Shown: one piece after another, positions 30,045 through 41,314 of the stretch
Position numbering within the stretch: position 1 is the stretch's first letter
Layout of the letters: every line of letters starts with the position of its first letter
Assembly (NCBI RefSeq): GCF_001661345.1
Contig: NW_017962926.1
Span: forward strand, 1 to 64,000
Direction: 5' to 3'
DNA: 64,000 nt
Source: Ascoidea rubescens DSM 1968
Lineage: Eukaryota; Ascomycota; Saccharomycetes; Ascoideales; Ascoideaceae
Made by a program: the position numbers and the translations under genes
Notes under the pieces: model-generated
Database searches by the model: none
What the model was told of the DNA's origin: nothing
The model's input: the letters and a program-made list of their open reading frames with translations, nothing else

Positions 30045-33000
30045 CTAGCAAATCGCTATTTTGTGCTGCATTTCTTGCAAGCAGCTCACCAAAACGGAGA
30101 AAGTGCCGTATTTCTCCAGCAACTCGCTGGAAACTGTGGATCCACTTACAACAGCATCTTTCTTCTTGAATCTTACTGCAGCAGAAATGGCACTGATCAA
30201 ATCCTCGTTGAGCTCTGCTTTACCATTTAGTAAATATTCCAATATCTTGATGTGCACACTGAAATCTAGTTTTAACCGTAGTTTTTGGCCTCGAAGGTTC
30301 TTCAAGCTGATTTTCAAAACCTTGCCTGGAGCATTATAGGAAACTGCAATTGGTGATTTCAAACTTAGTAGAAACAATTCCTTGTCCAAGGCAATCAACT
30401 GCTTGCTGATCTCAATGAAGTTGTTAAGATATTCAATGCAGTTCCCACTGCTTTTCAAAACATCAAGACTCTTATAGTTATGCTTGAAAAATTCTAGTAG
30501 TGGCTCATTGTCTTCTAAACCATGTTTAAATTCACTTTCGTATTTCAACTTGAAATTTTGAAAATTGATTTTGAGTTTACTAATATCTTGCTTGTTTTCA
30601 AAATTAAATGTAATCCGAATGTTCTTATCACTTTTTAAATCGTTTTCGTTAACTCCAATTGCATTCTCTTCTCTCAATATCTCTGATAATATGGAAATAC
30701 TAATTTCTTTATTTCTCTCATCGATTTTATCTATCTTAAACCCATGTTTCTCTACCAACTCTCCAATCCGTTTCTTTTTCAGAAAAATTTCCTCGGTTTC
30801 AACACTTTTTTGTTTCAACAAAATCTCTTCCTTCTCTCTAATTTCTTCTTCCAAATCCTGAATTACAATCCTTTTTTCATCTATTTCGTTTCTAATCGCC
30901 CGAATTTTATTCTCACCACTCTCAATGTTTTTTTGATTACTTAAAATTTTATCTGTAATTTCAATTAATTCATTTCTTAATAAAAAGTTTTCATCTTTAT
31001 CATTATCTTCAATTATCTTATTTTTGAATAACAAAAGGTTCAATTCTTTATTTAGCTCTTTAGCTCTATCGGATAAATCTAAATTTATCTTTTTCACTTG
31101 TTGCAATCTTTCAATCAAAAAGCTTTCATCCTCAACCAATACCTCTAAATGTTCCTCCAACAATTTTAATAATCCCTCAATTAATTGACTTTTCCATTCA
31201 TACCAAACCCCTTTGGCTTGTGTATTAGAATAATTCTTTGCAAGTTGAAATTGTTCTTGAAGCTTTTCTTTGATGCTTGAGTTTGACATGAAAAACTCTT
31301 TGATTACCTGCGGATTATCTTCAAGAACCTCCTCAGAAAGATTTTTATAATCAATGCAACCTTCTCTGATATATTTTTTTAATTCTTTGCAACCAAACTG
31401 ATAAAGTTCTATCATAGGTAGTTTTTCTAATGCTTCAGAATAATCCAACAACGATGGCTCTTTATTTTTAAAATCTCCCTCTAAAATAATGTTCTTCGAT
31501 GTTATACTCAAATTGTCAAAAAACTTAATACCGATTGTATCAAGAAACGTATCAATTGATACAGGCTTATAACTTTCTTCTATAAAATTGCTTGTGATTG
31601 CAGTAACTGGTTCTGTATCTTCATGAATGGGATCTAAAAAATTAGATTCAACTTCATTAAAATTTTGACTAAATCCCTGATTTCTCAGATTATCTTTAAT
31701 TAAATCATTTTCATTTTCATTTTCATTTTCATTTTCATTTTCATTTTCATTTTCAATTTCATTTTCAATTTCAATTTGTTTAGTTCTTTCATTAATGGAA
31801 AAATTTATATTTTCATCGATTTTTTCATTGACTTCCCCCTCGACTTTTTCATTATTTTGAAATCCCTCATTTTCATTCATAAAAGAAGAAGATTTGTTAA
31901 AATAAATTTCACCCTGTTCTATGGCTTCAATGCTTTTTTCTAACTCTTTCTGATACTGATTTGATTCTTCTAGAAAACCAGAAGATCTTCTTTTGCGTGT
32001 CTGACCTATATATGGTGATGTATTTGATATCGTGCTTGGTGGTAAAATTGGCAGTCTATGTGGTGATCTGACTGGTGAACTTCGAGAAATTTCATGATAT
32101 ATTGTTTCAATAGAGATTTTTCGAGGCCTTTTCAATGGTGTTTGTAGTAACTCGTTAATTTCTGGAGGGATTTCTGATGCTCCAACACCTAAATTGGCTT
32201 CTGGCAATAAAAGATGAGATTCTTTTATTTTATTAATAATTTGTTGATTTGTCTGTTCATTAGTGGGGTTTATTTTATCAGGAATTACTGTTGATAACTT
32301 TCTTCTTTTTTGTGTAGGAGAAAACACTTTAGAAAAACTCTGTTCTATAATATTTTTTGACAACTTGATATTCAGAATTGGTTCATTTCCCGTTTTCTGA
32401 GAAATATCTATCTTCATTTCTTCTGGAGAGCGCAACCTTATATCTTCTATTTCTGAATCACTTATATTTTTCTCATTTCTTACATTATCTTCTTTATTTT
32501 GAATTTCCATTTCATGTTGAGAAAAATTAGTTATTTCTTGTTCTATTTCTATTTCATCGACATTTATATTATCAAGATAATTTTGGCTAGCTCTTCGACT
32601 ATATATTATTGAATTTTCTAAATCCTTGGTTGATATTATATTGTTATCTTTTACATTCTCAATTTTGGTAAAAATCTTCGTTATTTCCATGGTTTTTTCT
32701 TCGAGATTTTCATGAGCATCCTCATAAAGATCAACGCTAATATCAGGGTCATTAGCACTGAAATTTTCTTCGTTTTCATTATTGCGTAACTCTATATCAC
32801 TTTTTCTATTTTGAGAATTATTAAACGTTATTTTTGCTTGATTTTGTGTTATCTCCATTGTTTTTTCTCCAAAATTTTCTGTTTCTTCAAAAACAGATTT
32901 AGATTGATTTATAGGATTGACTAGTTTAATATTTGAAACGTCTTTGGTGATGTCCATTGTTTTTTCATCAAAATCATCTAAATCTTCAACTTGATCAAAA

Positions 33001-34634
33001 GTATTGATAGCTTTGATATTGGAAATATTTTTCGTTATATCCATTGTAATTTCCTGGTTATCATTATCGAGATCTACTTGGTTTTCTTTTTCAGTAATAT
33101 CTGTTGTTGGCTCATTGTTTTTGTCTATCAATTGTTGTTTGGAGCTGATTTTATTGCTTTCATTTTGAGTTATTTTTGTAAATTCCATTGTTTGTTCTTG
33201 ATTAAACGAATCATTAAAGTCGGAATCTATTTCTTTTATTTTGGATAATGCCGCTGTTATATCCATACTCATTTGATCATTTTCATTGATTAAATCGTAA
33301 ACTGATTGATCAAATATTCTGTTTGAGTTATGATTTGTTATTTCCATTGTTAATTGATCATTATCTTCTTGATCTTTATTGTCTTGATCTTTGATGCTTG
33401 AATTTTTTGTTTTAAAATTATTAGATTTATTAAGAGGTTGATATTCTGTGAAATTTTTAGTATTAATGACATAGTTTGTTAAATCCATAGTAACAATACC
33501 AGTTTCGTTTTCATCTTCTTGATGAGTATTGTTGGTAATTTGATCATCTTTTTTGTTTTCATTAAAATTATTAAGAGTGCTGTCGGTAGTAATATTATTA
33601 TAGTCTGTTTTAGTATTTGTGTATTCCATTGAAATCTCATTTTCAAAGTTATTATTATTAATAAATTCAATTGAGTTATCATCGTCAATGTTTGATAAAC
33701 TTTTTCTCAACTCTTGAGATTTAATTTTATTAACTAAATCAATAATTTCCATTGTTAAATTTTTTCTAGTCAAGTGTTCATCAATGTCATTTGTTTTATT
33801 TTTATTGTCTTTATTGTTAGCATATTTGGTACTTTTATCGTTATTTTCATTTTCTTGACTATTTTTAAGAATTGAGGAAACCAAATCAGTTACTTCAGCG
33901 TCTGTAATGCTATAATTATCTGTTTGATCATCTGTTTTATTTGATGAATGATTATCATTTTTGGGTAAATTGAGCTGCGGTAGTTTATTGGAAACTGAAG
34001 TTTGTGTTTCTATTGGTTTTTCTACTTGTTTTTGAGACGAAACACCCTTAGAATTCATTTTATTTGTAAGATTAGTGAAAATATTTTGAATGGTAGTTGA
34101 GGTATCAAGAACTTCATTACTATTGTAAGCATTGTTATTATTGTCGGTGTTTTGGCTGTTACTAGTAACTAGCTGGTTTTCTTTTCTAGCAATGGTATCA
34201 TCATTATTGTTGCTACTTGAAGTTAGGTCTGATTTCAAAGGAATAAAATCAAACTTATGAAGAGTCACCTCTGGTGCAAAACTAACCCTTCTTTTTATTC
34301 TTTCTTTTAAATCGTCATCTTGACTATTTTGATTGTCATCAGCCTCCTGGTCTGGATTAAGAATATTTTGTGCCCGATCATTTAAGGGAATCTGCATCAC
34401 AGCTATCGTGTGGTTTTCTCTATCCTCAAGCTGGTTGTTTGTTTTGGCATTATCTATAGCTATTCTTTTAAAACTAGTTGTGTTGTTGGAAATGATGCTG
34501 TTTTGCTTTAGAATTCCTCTTGGAGCTGGAGCCAACGTGTGTCTTCTTCTAACTGAGGCCTTTCTTTTGGCTGGGACAATCGAAGAGTGTCTTCGATTAA
34601 CAGGCTTGCTGTTTTCTTCTTCGTTGGGACTCAT
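30045..34634 (-). CDS. SPC105: SPC105, outer-kinetochore scaffold (KNL1)
   Basis: 1,529 residues from the ATG at 34634. The frame is open 13 codons higher to a TTG, which I do not use. Near residue 115 is RRVSFAPE, the RVxF-type docking site for protein phosphatase 1, preceded by a basic N-terminus. From about residue 295 to 650 lie about ten MELT-like repeats (MEIT, MDIT, MDLT, MEFT, MEYT), the sites that Mps1 phosphorylates to recruit Bub3-Bub1. The C-terminal third is a long coiled coil (about 1060-1330) and then the double-RWD region that joins Mis12/MIND. This is the standard Spc105/KNL1 plan, somewhat longer than S. cerevisiae Spc105 (917). A (NE)n stretch encoded by a GAAAAT hexamer lies at about 31705-31745. 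All three working parts look intact. Confidence 0.94.
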   Translation of the reverse strand: MSPNEEENSKPVNRRHSSIVPAKRKASVRRRHTLAPAPRGILKQNSIISNNTTSFKRIAIDNAKTNNQLEDRENHTIAVMQIPLNDRAQNILNPDQEADDNQNSQDDDLKERIKRRVSFAPEVTLHKFDFIPLKSDLTSSSNNNDDTIARKENQLVTSNSQNTDNNNNAYNSNEVLDTSTTIQNIFTNLTNKMNSKGVSSQKQVEKPIETQTSVSNKLPQLNLPKNDNHSSNKTDDQTDNYSITDAEVTDLVSSILKNSQENENNDKSTKYANNKDNKNKTNDIDEHLTRKNLTMEIIDLVNKIKSQELRKSLSNIDDDNSIEFINNNNFENEISMEYTNTKTDYNNITTDSTLNNFNENKKDDQITNNTHQEDENETGIVTMDLTNYVINTKNFTEYQPLNKSNNFKTKNSSIKDQDNKDQEDNDQLTMEITNHNSNRIFDQSVYDLINENDQMSMDITAALSKIKEIDSDFNDSFNQEQTMEFTKITQNESNKISSKQQLIDKNNEPTTDITEKENQVDLDNDNQEITMDITKNISNIKAINTFDQVEDLDDFDEKTMDITKDVSNIKLVNPINQSKSVFEETENFGEKTMEITQNQAKITFNNSQNRKSDIELRNNENEENFSANDPDISVDLYEDAHENLEEKTMEITKIFTKIENVKDNNIISTKDLENSIIYSRRASQNYLDNINVDEIEIEQEITNFSQHEMEIQNKEDNVRNEKNISDSEIEDIRLRSPEEMKIDISQKTGNEPILNIKLSKNIIEQSFSKVFSPTQKRRKLSTVIPDKINPTNEQTNQQIINKIKESHLLLPEANLGVGASEIPPEINELLQTPLKRPRKISIETIYHEISRSSPVRSPHRLPILPPSTISNTSPYIGQTRKRRSSGFLEESNQYQKELEKSIEAIEQGEIYFNKSSSFMNENEGFQNNEKVEGEVNEKIDENINFSINERTKQIEIENEIENENENENENENENENDLIKDNLRNQGFSQNFNEVESNFLDPIHEDTEPVTAITSNFIEESYKPVSIDTFLDTIGIKFFDNLSITSKNIILEGDFKNKEPSLLDYSEALEKLPMIELYQFGCKELKKYIREGCIDYKNLSEEVLEDNPQVIKEFFMSNSSIKEKLQEQFQLAKNYSNTQAKGVWYEWKSQLIEGLLKLLEEHLEVLVEDESFLIERLQQVKKINLDLSDRAKELNKELNLLLFKNKIIEDNDKDENFLLRNELIEITDKILSNQKNIESGENKIRAIRNEIDEKRIVIQDLEEEIREKEEILLKQKSVETEEIFLKKKRIGELVEKHGFKIDKIDERNKEISISILSEILREENAIGVNENDLKSDKNIRITFNFENKQDISKLKINFQNFKLKYESEFKHGLEDNEPLLEFFKHNYKSLDVLKSSGNCIEYLNNFIEISKQLIALDKELFLLSLKSPIAVSYNAPGKVLKISLKNLRGQKLRLKLDFSVHIKILEYLLNGKAELNEDLISAISAAVRFKKKDAVVSGSTVSSELLEKYGTFSVLVSCLQEMQHKIAIC

Positions 34635-34901
34635 TTGGAATAGCAATCTGGTGTGGTGAATTAAGCAGCTCAAACACTTTCAATAACTTTATTTTTCTCA
34701 CAGTTTTGATCAAATTGTTTTGTTTACCTCAGTTTTGAGTTGTAAACAAAAGCAAGGATGCATTTTCATGCATATAAATATGTCTAAGTGCGTTTACATG
34801 CATTGCCCGTTTTTGTGATCTTTGAAAAATTCCTGAATTGAAACTGGAACAAAATTATATTTTATAGAATATATCAAAGAAAATACAAATTAAAAAACAA
34901 A

Positions 34902-36095
34902 CTACACAGTTTCAGCTACTCTAAGAATGATTTTTCCTTTGGCGACACTTTTGGAAAGCCTATCAAATGCTTCCTGGAACTCCTCAAACTTATAAACACT
35001 GTCAACTGGAACTTTTAATTTGCCTGTCTCAATCAATTCAATCACATCCTTCAACCACATGGAGTCACTGGGCTTACCAACTTGAATCCAGTAGTTAAAG
35101 TTCACTGAATGATGGCCCAATTGACTTCCAATAAGTCTTACTCCTGGGGAAATTAACGCCCTGAGCTTGAAACCCTCTTCATAATTACTCTTGCTATCAC
35201 CAACAATTGTCACATATTTCGATCCAGTCTCTTTGGGTTTCATAATTTCATTAATATATTTAAAAAGATCTTTATTTCCAACGCAGTCAAATATGAGGTC
35301 ATACTTTATATCACTCGATATTCTAATTAGTTCTTGTCTCAATTCTTGTTTGTTATGGTATTCAACACAATGATCTGCCCCTAGAGATTCAGCTAATCCA
35401 AACCCTTCTTTGGAACACATAGTGACAACTTTATTAAACTTTCCTATGTTTTTGGCTAATTGAATCGCAATCATACCAACAGATGTTGAGCCTCCAATAA
35501 CTAAAATGTTTCTATCTTCATCTATTGATTTTGCTTCTTTTCCCAGGGTCTCTCTTTTTTCACCATCTTCTTTTTTGTTTTCTTCCTTTTCACGTTTTCT
35601 TTGAAATCCATTTATGACCACATAAGCAATTGAAGACACAGTTGGCCATCCTGCAGCTACATTGTAATCAACAACATTTGGATCAAAATTAACGATATTA
35701 GGCTCTTTATCTGGATCTATACAGAGATATTCAACTGCTGTACCCTTTGAAATAGAATTAAGCAAGTTTCCACAAACTGATTGTCCAATTTTCCAACCTT
35801 TTTCTTCTTGAACTTTACCAACATCAACAATTATACCTGCATAATCAGAACAAATTGGTCTCTCAAAACTTGAAAACCTTGGTATACTATTTTTGATCAA
35901 TAAATCAATTGGATTGAGGGAGATTGAAACAACTTTAATGAGAATTTTATTTTCTTTCATTATCGAATAATTGATTTCCTCATTTTTCAAATAAATTTTG
36001 GTTTTTTTATTGAAGTAAACTAATTTTCTATTGTGATATTGCTCAAAACTATCTTCAACACTGATATTTATTTTAGATGTTTTAGATGAAAGCAT
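34902..36095 (-). CDS. YIM1: YIM1-like zinc-independent alcohol dehydrogenase family protein
   Basis: 397 residues, a medium-chain reductase. The N-terminal GroES-like fold has ISLNPIDLLIKN, followed by YAGIIVDVG and GWKIGQSVCG. The nucleotide-binding domain has NILVIGGSTSVGMIAIQLAK, the GxxxxG-type loop expected for NADPH. The Cys/His ligands of zinc alcohol dehydrogenases are absent. The end (VDSVYKFEEFQEAFDRL, AKGKIIL) matches S. cerevisiae Yim1 closely, a protein linked to DNA-damage response and lipid particles but without a settled reaction. A charged Lys/Glu insert of about 30 residues sits between the two domains (about 168-197). It could also represent one of several YIM1-type paralogues known in other yeasts. 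Confidence 0.75.
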   Translation of the reverse strand: MLSSKTSKINISVEDSFEQYHNRKLVYFNKKTKIYLKNEEINYSIMKENKILIKVVSISLNPIDLLIKNSIPRFSSFERPICSDYAGIIVDVGKVQEEKGWKIGQSVCGNLLNSISKGTAVEYLCIDPDKEPNIVNFDPNVVDYNVAAGWPTVSSIAYVVINGFQRKREKEENKKEDGEKRETLGKEAKSIDEDRNILVIGGSTSVGMIAIQLAKNIGKFNKVVTMCSKEGFGLAESLGADHCVEYHNKQELRQELIRISSDIKYDLIFDCVGNKDLFKYINEIMKPKETGSKYVTIVGDSKSNYEEGFKLRALISPGVRLIGSQLGHHSVNFNYWIQVGKPSDSMWLKDVIELIETGKLKVPVDSVYKFEEFQEAFDRLSKSVAKGKIILRVAETV

Positions 36096-36614
36096 CTTCG
36101 GTTTTTGAACTAAATCTTTTTTTTTGTATAATTAAATAAGCGTTTCTAATCAAAGAATTCGATGATTAAAAGAATTAGTAATAAGTGAATAAATATGATT
36201 AAGAAAGAAAAAGGAAATAAGAATAATTAAAAACCTGAAATATCAAAATTGTGAGATATCAAGATATCAAGATAAATATTAAAAAGAAACAGAAACTAAA
36301 ATATATCAAAAATTCGACTTTTGTGGTCTTTGTAAATTTTTTTTTTTTACTTTTGTGCAATGATCTTTCAAAATCTGTATATCAATAGGTTCATTCTATT
36401 CTCATTAAAAACTCAAAATAAATTAGAAATATTCATTAATTTTAGAGTATTAATGTTTATATACGATTTTTTTTTCTGCTTTTATTTATATATAATTAAC
36501 TCAAACAGTTCATCTATCATCAAATGCCAAAAAATGCATTTTCAACTATAAAATTTCATTGAAATTAATATGACAGTTGATTTTTAATCGATTTTCTGCT
36601 CAATATTAAAATGA
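36096..36614. other. Spacer upstream of YIM1-like gene
   Basis: 519 AT-rich bases with T and A runs, also the 3' flank of the SNF2-family gene. A 63-codon ATG frame at 36360-36551 is mostly Phe/Ile/Tyr from T-rich sequence and is not called. Confidence 0.55.
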
Positions 36615-39600
36615 TTACTCACAAAATCTTAATTTTTTTTTTTTCTTTGGAGGCTTTTTACTCAAAACTTTATCACCATCTTTTTTTAATCTCTTTTCAA
36701 TTCCTAATTTATTAAGCTCTTCACTCAGTGTTATTTTAATGAGTAGTCTTTTTTTTGGATTCTTAAGAATTGCTTTATGGTCACTTGGTTTTGTAGATAA
36801 TTTTGAAACATTGTCGAGTTTATCAATAAATTTCTTCCCATAATTTCCAGTGTTTTTAGCGCTTATCCTTTTAAAACTCTTATTAAATCTATTAACTTTT
36901 CTTAATGCCATTTCTGTAAATAGTGAAATGTACCATTTTCTGATTCCAGTTTCTTTGTCAACTATCCCAAGATGTTTGTCTAATCCAAATTTATCCTCTT
37001 TCAAATATTTTAATATTTGGTTTTTATCAAATCGTTTTTCACTAAAAAACTTATAGTCATCAACCAATAACATTTTTTTAGATGTGGATAATGCTAAAAA
37101 TGATGAATATTCAAGTTCGTTTTCGTTTATTTCAACAAATTCATGCTTTGAAAAATAATCTCGCATGTAATTATCTTCAAAAACTTCTTTATTTGTATCC
37201 ATCTGTTCAATCTGGTTCAAATTTTCTTCATCTGTTTTATTTTCAGTAAATTCATTTTTATTATTCATTGTGTGTCTTCTTTTATACATTTCTTCTTCTA
37301 ATGTACCCTTTAAGATTAAAGTTTCAACATAAACAGGTTTGTTTTGTCCAATTCTATGACATCTTTTAATTGCTTGAGCTTCAGTGGCTTTCTTCCATAC
37401 AGGATTAATGAAATAAACTCTGGTTGCTGATACAATGGTTAACCCATGTGCAGCTAGCTTCAAATCCATTATTAAACACACTCCTCCATCATCAAATTTA
37501 CTAAACTCATCTAGTTTTTTATTTCTTTCCGCAATAGAAATAAACGACGAATAAAGAAAATAATTAACTCCCAATAAATCTAATATCTCAATCAAATAAT
37601 AAGCAGAGTCTTCAAATTGATAAAATACAAGCGATTTGATCGATGTTAATTGATGTTCCAATAGTCTAGAAGCCAAATAAGATAATTTTGCTGATAAAGT
37701 GCCAATTATTTTTGCGTTTTTAGTTTCAGATATCAGTATTTTGTTTTTGCTTTTCAATAAAATTGGAGACTTATTTCTAATATGATTATAACCATAATCA
37801 TGATGATAATCAGAATCACCCATTCTATTTTTGCTTTTTGGATTTGAGCTGGTTAGTCTTATGGTTAACTCGCTTTTACGTTTTGGCGATGGAGTAGAAG
37901 TTCCCTTAGAATTTTCTTCTTGTTTTTCCAGGTTTTGTTCCACAATTTCAATTGTTTGAACATCAGTAACTTTACTATTTTTGTGGGTTTTATCTTTATT
38001 TTTCCAAGATTCATCCCAGCCTATCCATGAACTATTAAAAAGGTTTTTCTCTAATTTCTTTTCATCCTCATCTTTCAAAAACCTATTTTTAAAAAAAAAA
38101 TTTTGAATAGCACTCAATTGAAGAAAAGAATATAGACCAATTGTATGCTTTTGATATGAAATAATACTATTAGCGAAACTTTCAACATAAAGAGAAGGTA
38201 AACCAGACACAAAATAACTCATTTCATGGAGTACTGAATTTGTTTCCCAAATATCATTTGATAGAGCTTGTTTAGCTACTTTAATACTTTTTTCTAATAA
38301 TTTTCTATCTTCAGGATTATAGTATGGCTCCCCATTAGATCTAATCATTTTTAAAGATTTTTCTGAAATAGCTAAAGAATTTTCTACATCATATCTTGAA
38401 AACCCAGTCCAATAAAAGGTGGCTCTTTGTAAATTGGTAATTAATGTTTTAAGGTCCTTACCATTTTTAGGATGAAACATATAATCTTGATCGACTCTTT
38501 CAGATGTTACTGCATTAATAGCTAGAACAGAAGTAAACAAATTAAGCGCCAATTTATTGTGAAAAGAGGGATTTAAAAATATTGCTTTATGATGAAGAGG
38601 AGGCAAATCTGATTCAATTTGGATGTCAACTAGGTTATGTCTGATAATAGTAGAGTTTAATAGGTCTTTTAACTTCTGAACAGAACCATAACTGTTGTTA
38701 AAAAAGGGTTTTACTATTAATTTGTGCCAGCATGAAAAATCTCTTGACCATGGTTCAATTCTTAAAAACCCAGAAATAATTAATCCTAATTTTTGCAAAT
38801 CATCTTTTGATGAAAATTTTCCTTTAATTATATACTCATTAGAATTTTCTGAACTATCGAGACTTTTAGGATTTTCGTCATTTTTTTCAGTTTTATTTGT
38901 GTCACCTTCATAAGATAAGTCCTCATTTAAATGTAGATCAGTCAAACCAGCTGTTGGAGTACCTGTTATTGCCCACCTTCTTTCTGCAAATATCTTCTTT
39001 GAAAGCTCTACTTTTTTTGAACTTTTGCTGCTCATACCATGACCTTCATCTACTATTATCCTTTTCCAATAAATATCGAGAAGAGGTGAGTGATTGTTCA
39101 GTAATTCTCTGCTAAATGTTGAAAAACTTATCATAACAATGTCATAATCTAACAAATCTGATGGGTCAGGAAAAGTGAGATATATTGGAGCAAGAAAAAC
39201 ATTTAAAAATTGAGATTCAATATGTTTATCAATTTCATTTTCCCATTGTTTGACTAAATTATCAGGGCAAATAATAAGAGTTGAAGATGAAATTAAAATC
39301 TTTCTTGAATTATTATTATTATCTTTATTTTTATTTTGTTCAAAAATTCTTTGGGATCTTCTAATCTGAAGATTAGTATCAGCAAAATATTCGGTAGCAA
39401 TGTTGACAAATGGTGGATTTTTATATAAATCGCAAATATAAATTTCTGGAATAAAATTTCGATATTGCCTCCAAGGAACTAATTTTTCATTCATCTGGTC
39501 AATACAAAGCTCGGTAAGTTTTTTAACTTTTTTAGCTTCTATAAGGTTTTCTTGTTTAAAAAATAAGAATTTACTAAAAGTGTCGTGTGAAACAGTGGGC

Positions 39601-40883
39601 AATTGATATTTTGTTAGACAAATTAAAGCTAAGCACATACAAGTTTTACCCAAACCCATATTTTCTGCCAATATACCCCCTTTGGGAATCTTATAGTAAT
39701 CTCCATTTTTTAAAAAGCTGAAATTTTGAATATCGAAATAAAAGTTTTGATTATTAATAGGATTTTTTTCTTTTGTCGTAAAGGCAAATAAATTAGGTAA
39801 TAAATTTGAATTTGAGTTAAACTCTTGACATAACATTTTAATGATTGATTCTCTTTGGAAAACATATAAGGAACTTTTAAATCCTTGAATATTATCATTG
39901 GTTACATTTGATATGAGTTCTTCTAGTTCAAAGTAGGAAACAGAGAAATCAGATTTCAGATTATTTTTAGAAGTTAATAAAGAGTTTTGAGTTTTATTCA
40001 AGTCTAGTTTATTAAAATGAATAGAGTTGTATAAATCTATTAAAATTTTATCACAAGAATCAATTTTAAAATTCGATGAAATAAATTGGGTAACAGATTT
40101 TTGATTTATCAATCGATTTAAATGAAAATTTAAATAGAATTGATTTTCTGAAGCGACTTTATCATAGTTTGGAAATGGGAGGTGCATATTAACACCAAAT
40201 TGATGTGCACTAAAGGTTTCAAAATGGTCCTTTAAACAAGGAAAGACAAGAATCTTTTTATCATATTTTTGAGATTTAGTATAAATTGATTTATGAAGAT
40301 TCCATGAATCTCGATCAAAATCCAATATTTCAATAAGATTTGATAATATTTTTCTGTATTTATCCTGATGCCAATGTATTGATTTGCCTCTGGAAAAGTA
40401 GTTATTCAAAGTAGAAATGAATTCATGATTTTCAATATCTCTGGGAACAACGTAGATTCTGAGCACTAGTAGCTGGAAACCAAATATCTTATAAGTGATT
40501 CTGATCTGGGATCTTTCAAAGAGATATCTCAAGTCGAGGACCAAATTTGATAACGAGTGGTTGGTTCCATTAACAGTAAAGTTTGGGGAAAGAGCAAATG
40601 GAAGACTAAGCCAATGCCAACCATCAGGAGCTATTGCTTCTTGACAAGCGAGCCTAGGAAAGCCATAAAAATATAAAACACCCAAGGGAATCAAATTGTG
40701 CAAGTTATTTGCAGTCTTAGCTATGGATTGTAGAAGATTATAGTTCTATTTGCAGAGCATCCAGTTAGTGTTTGCCAAAAACAGCAGATCCGAGCATCAT
40801 TGGGTCTTTAGGGAAAGATGCAAAGCTGTGAGAAGCATTTGAAAGAAAAGACAACATACCTTGATATTCTTTGTTTTTAGCAT
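36615..40883 (-). CDS. SNF2-family DNA-dependent ATPase, RAD5/SHPRH-like, two exons
   Basis: Exon 1 is 40860..40883 (8 codons, MLKTKNIK) and exon 2 is 36615..40745, giving 1,384 residues. The second exon alone has no ATG for about 187 codons, so the 5' exon supplies the start. Helicase motifs are clear: GGILAENMGLGKT (motif I), IICPDNLVKQWENEI (Ia), IIVDEGHGM (motif II as DEGH), RWAITGTPTAGL (III), then the second lobe with DLKLAAHGLT and RCHRIGQNKPVYVETL. The SNF2_N domain is interrupted by inserts, as in Rad5, SHPRH and Irc20, and DEGH is typical of that group. I see no RING Cys/His cluster between the lobes, which separates it from Rad5 and Irc20. It may translocate on or remodel DNA-bound complexes. 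I cannot name an S. cerevisiae orthologue. Confidence 0.85.
40746..40859 (-). other. Intron of SNF2-family gene
   Basis: A 114-nt phase-0 intron with donor GTATGT at 40859, branch box CACTAAC (one off TACTAAC) and acceptor AATAG at 40746. Directly before exon 2 the frame has an in-frame TAG formed by the acceptor itself, so splicing is required for an ATG start. Confidence 0.85.
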
Positions 40884-41314
40884 TGCAATTGTAAAAGAAA
40901 AGAGTTTTGGACCATTTTCAAGGAGAGATAGCAGTTGATAACCAAGGTGCTTTTTTCCGCCCTATAAAAAAGAAGGAGGATAAGGAAACTACAAAAAATA
41001 AAAACGAAGAGCCAAATACAATTGAAAAACAAAACATAAATCATCTATATATTAATAAAGTGTAAAAGTGAAATGAATATATAAGAGTGAAAAAACATCT
41101 TTACAAAAATACAGTGTAAAGAGTAAAGAAAAAAGAAAAAAGAAAAAAGAAAAAAGAAAAAAGAAGAAAAAAAGTGATTATATTCTAAATTCAATAACAT
41201 TGATAAGCCCAAAAAGTAAAAGAAGTTCAATAAATCCGGAAAGTAAAAGAAGTTTAATAAAACCCAAAAAATAGAGTAAGTTTGATAATTAAAATTGATA
41301 TTTTTGTGTTTTCT
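40884..41314. promoter_or_regulatory. SNF2-gene promoter and EamA-gene 3' flank with short repeats
   Basis: 431 bases. At about 41125-41167 is an AAAAAAG-type array. At about 41213-41270 a unit of about 27 bases starting AAAGTAAAAGAAGTT is present twice in tandem with a few differences. No gene was seen. Confidence 0.6.
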
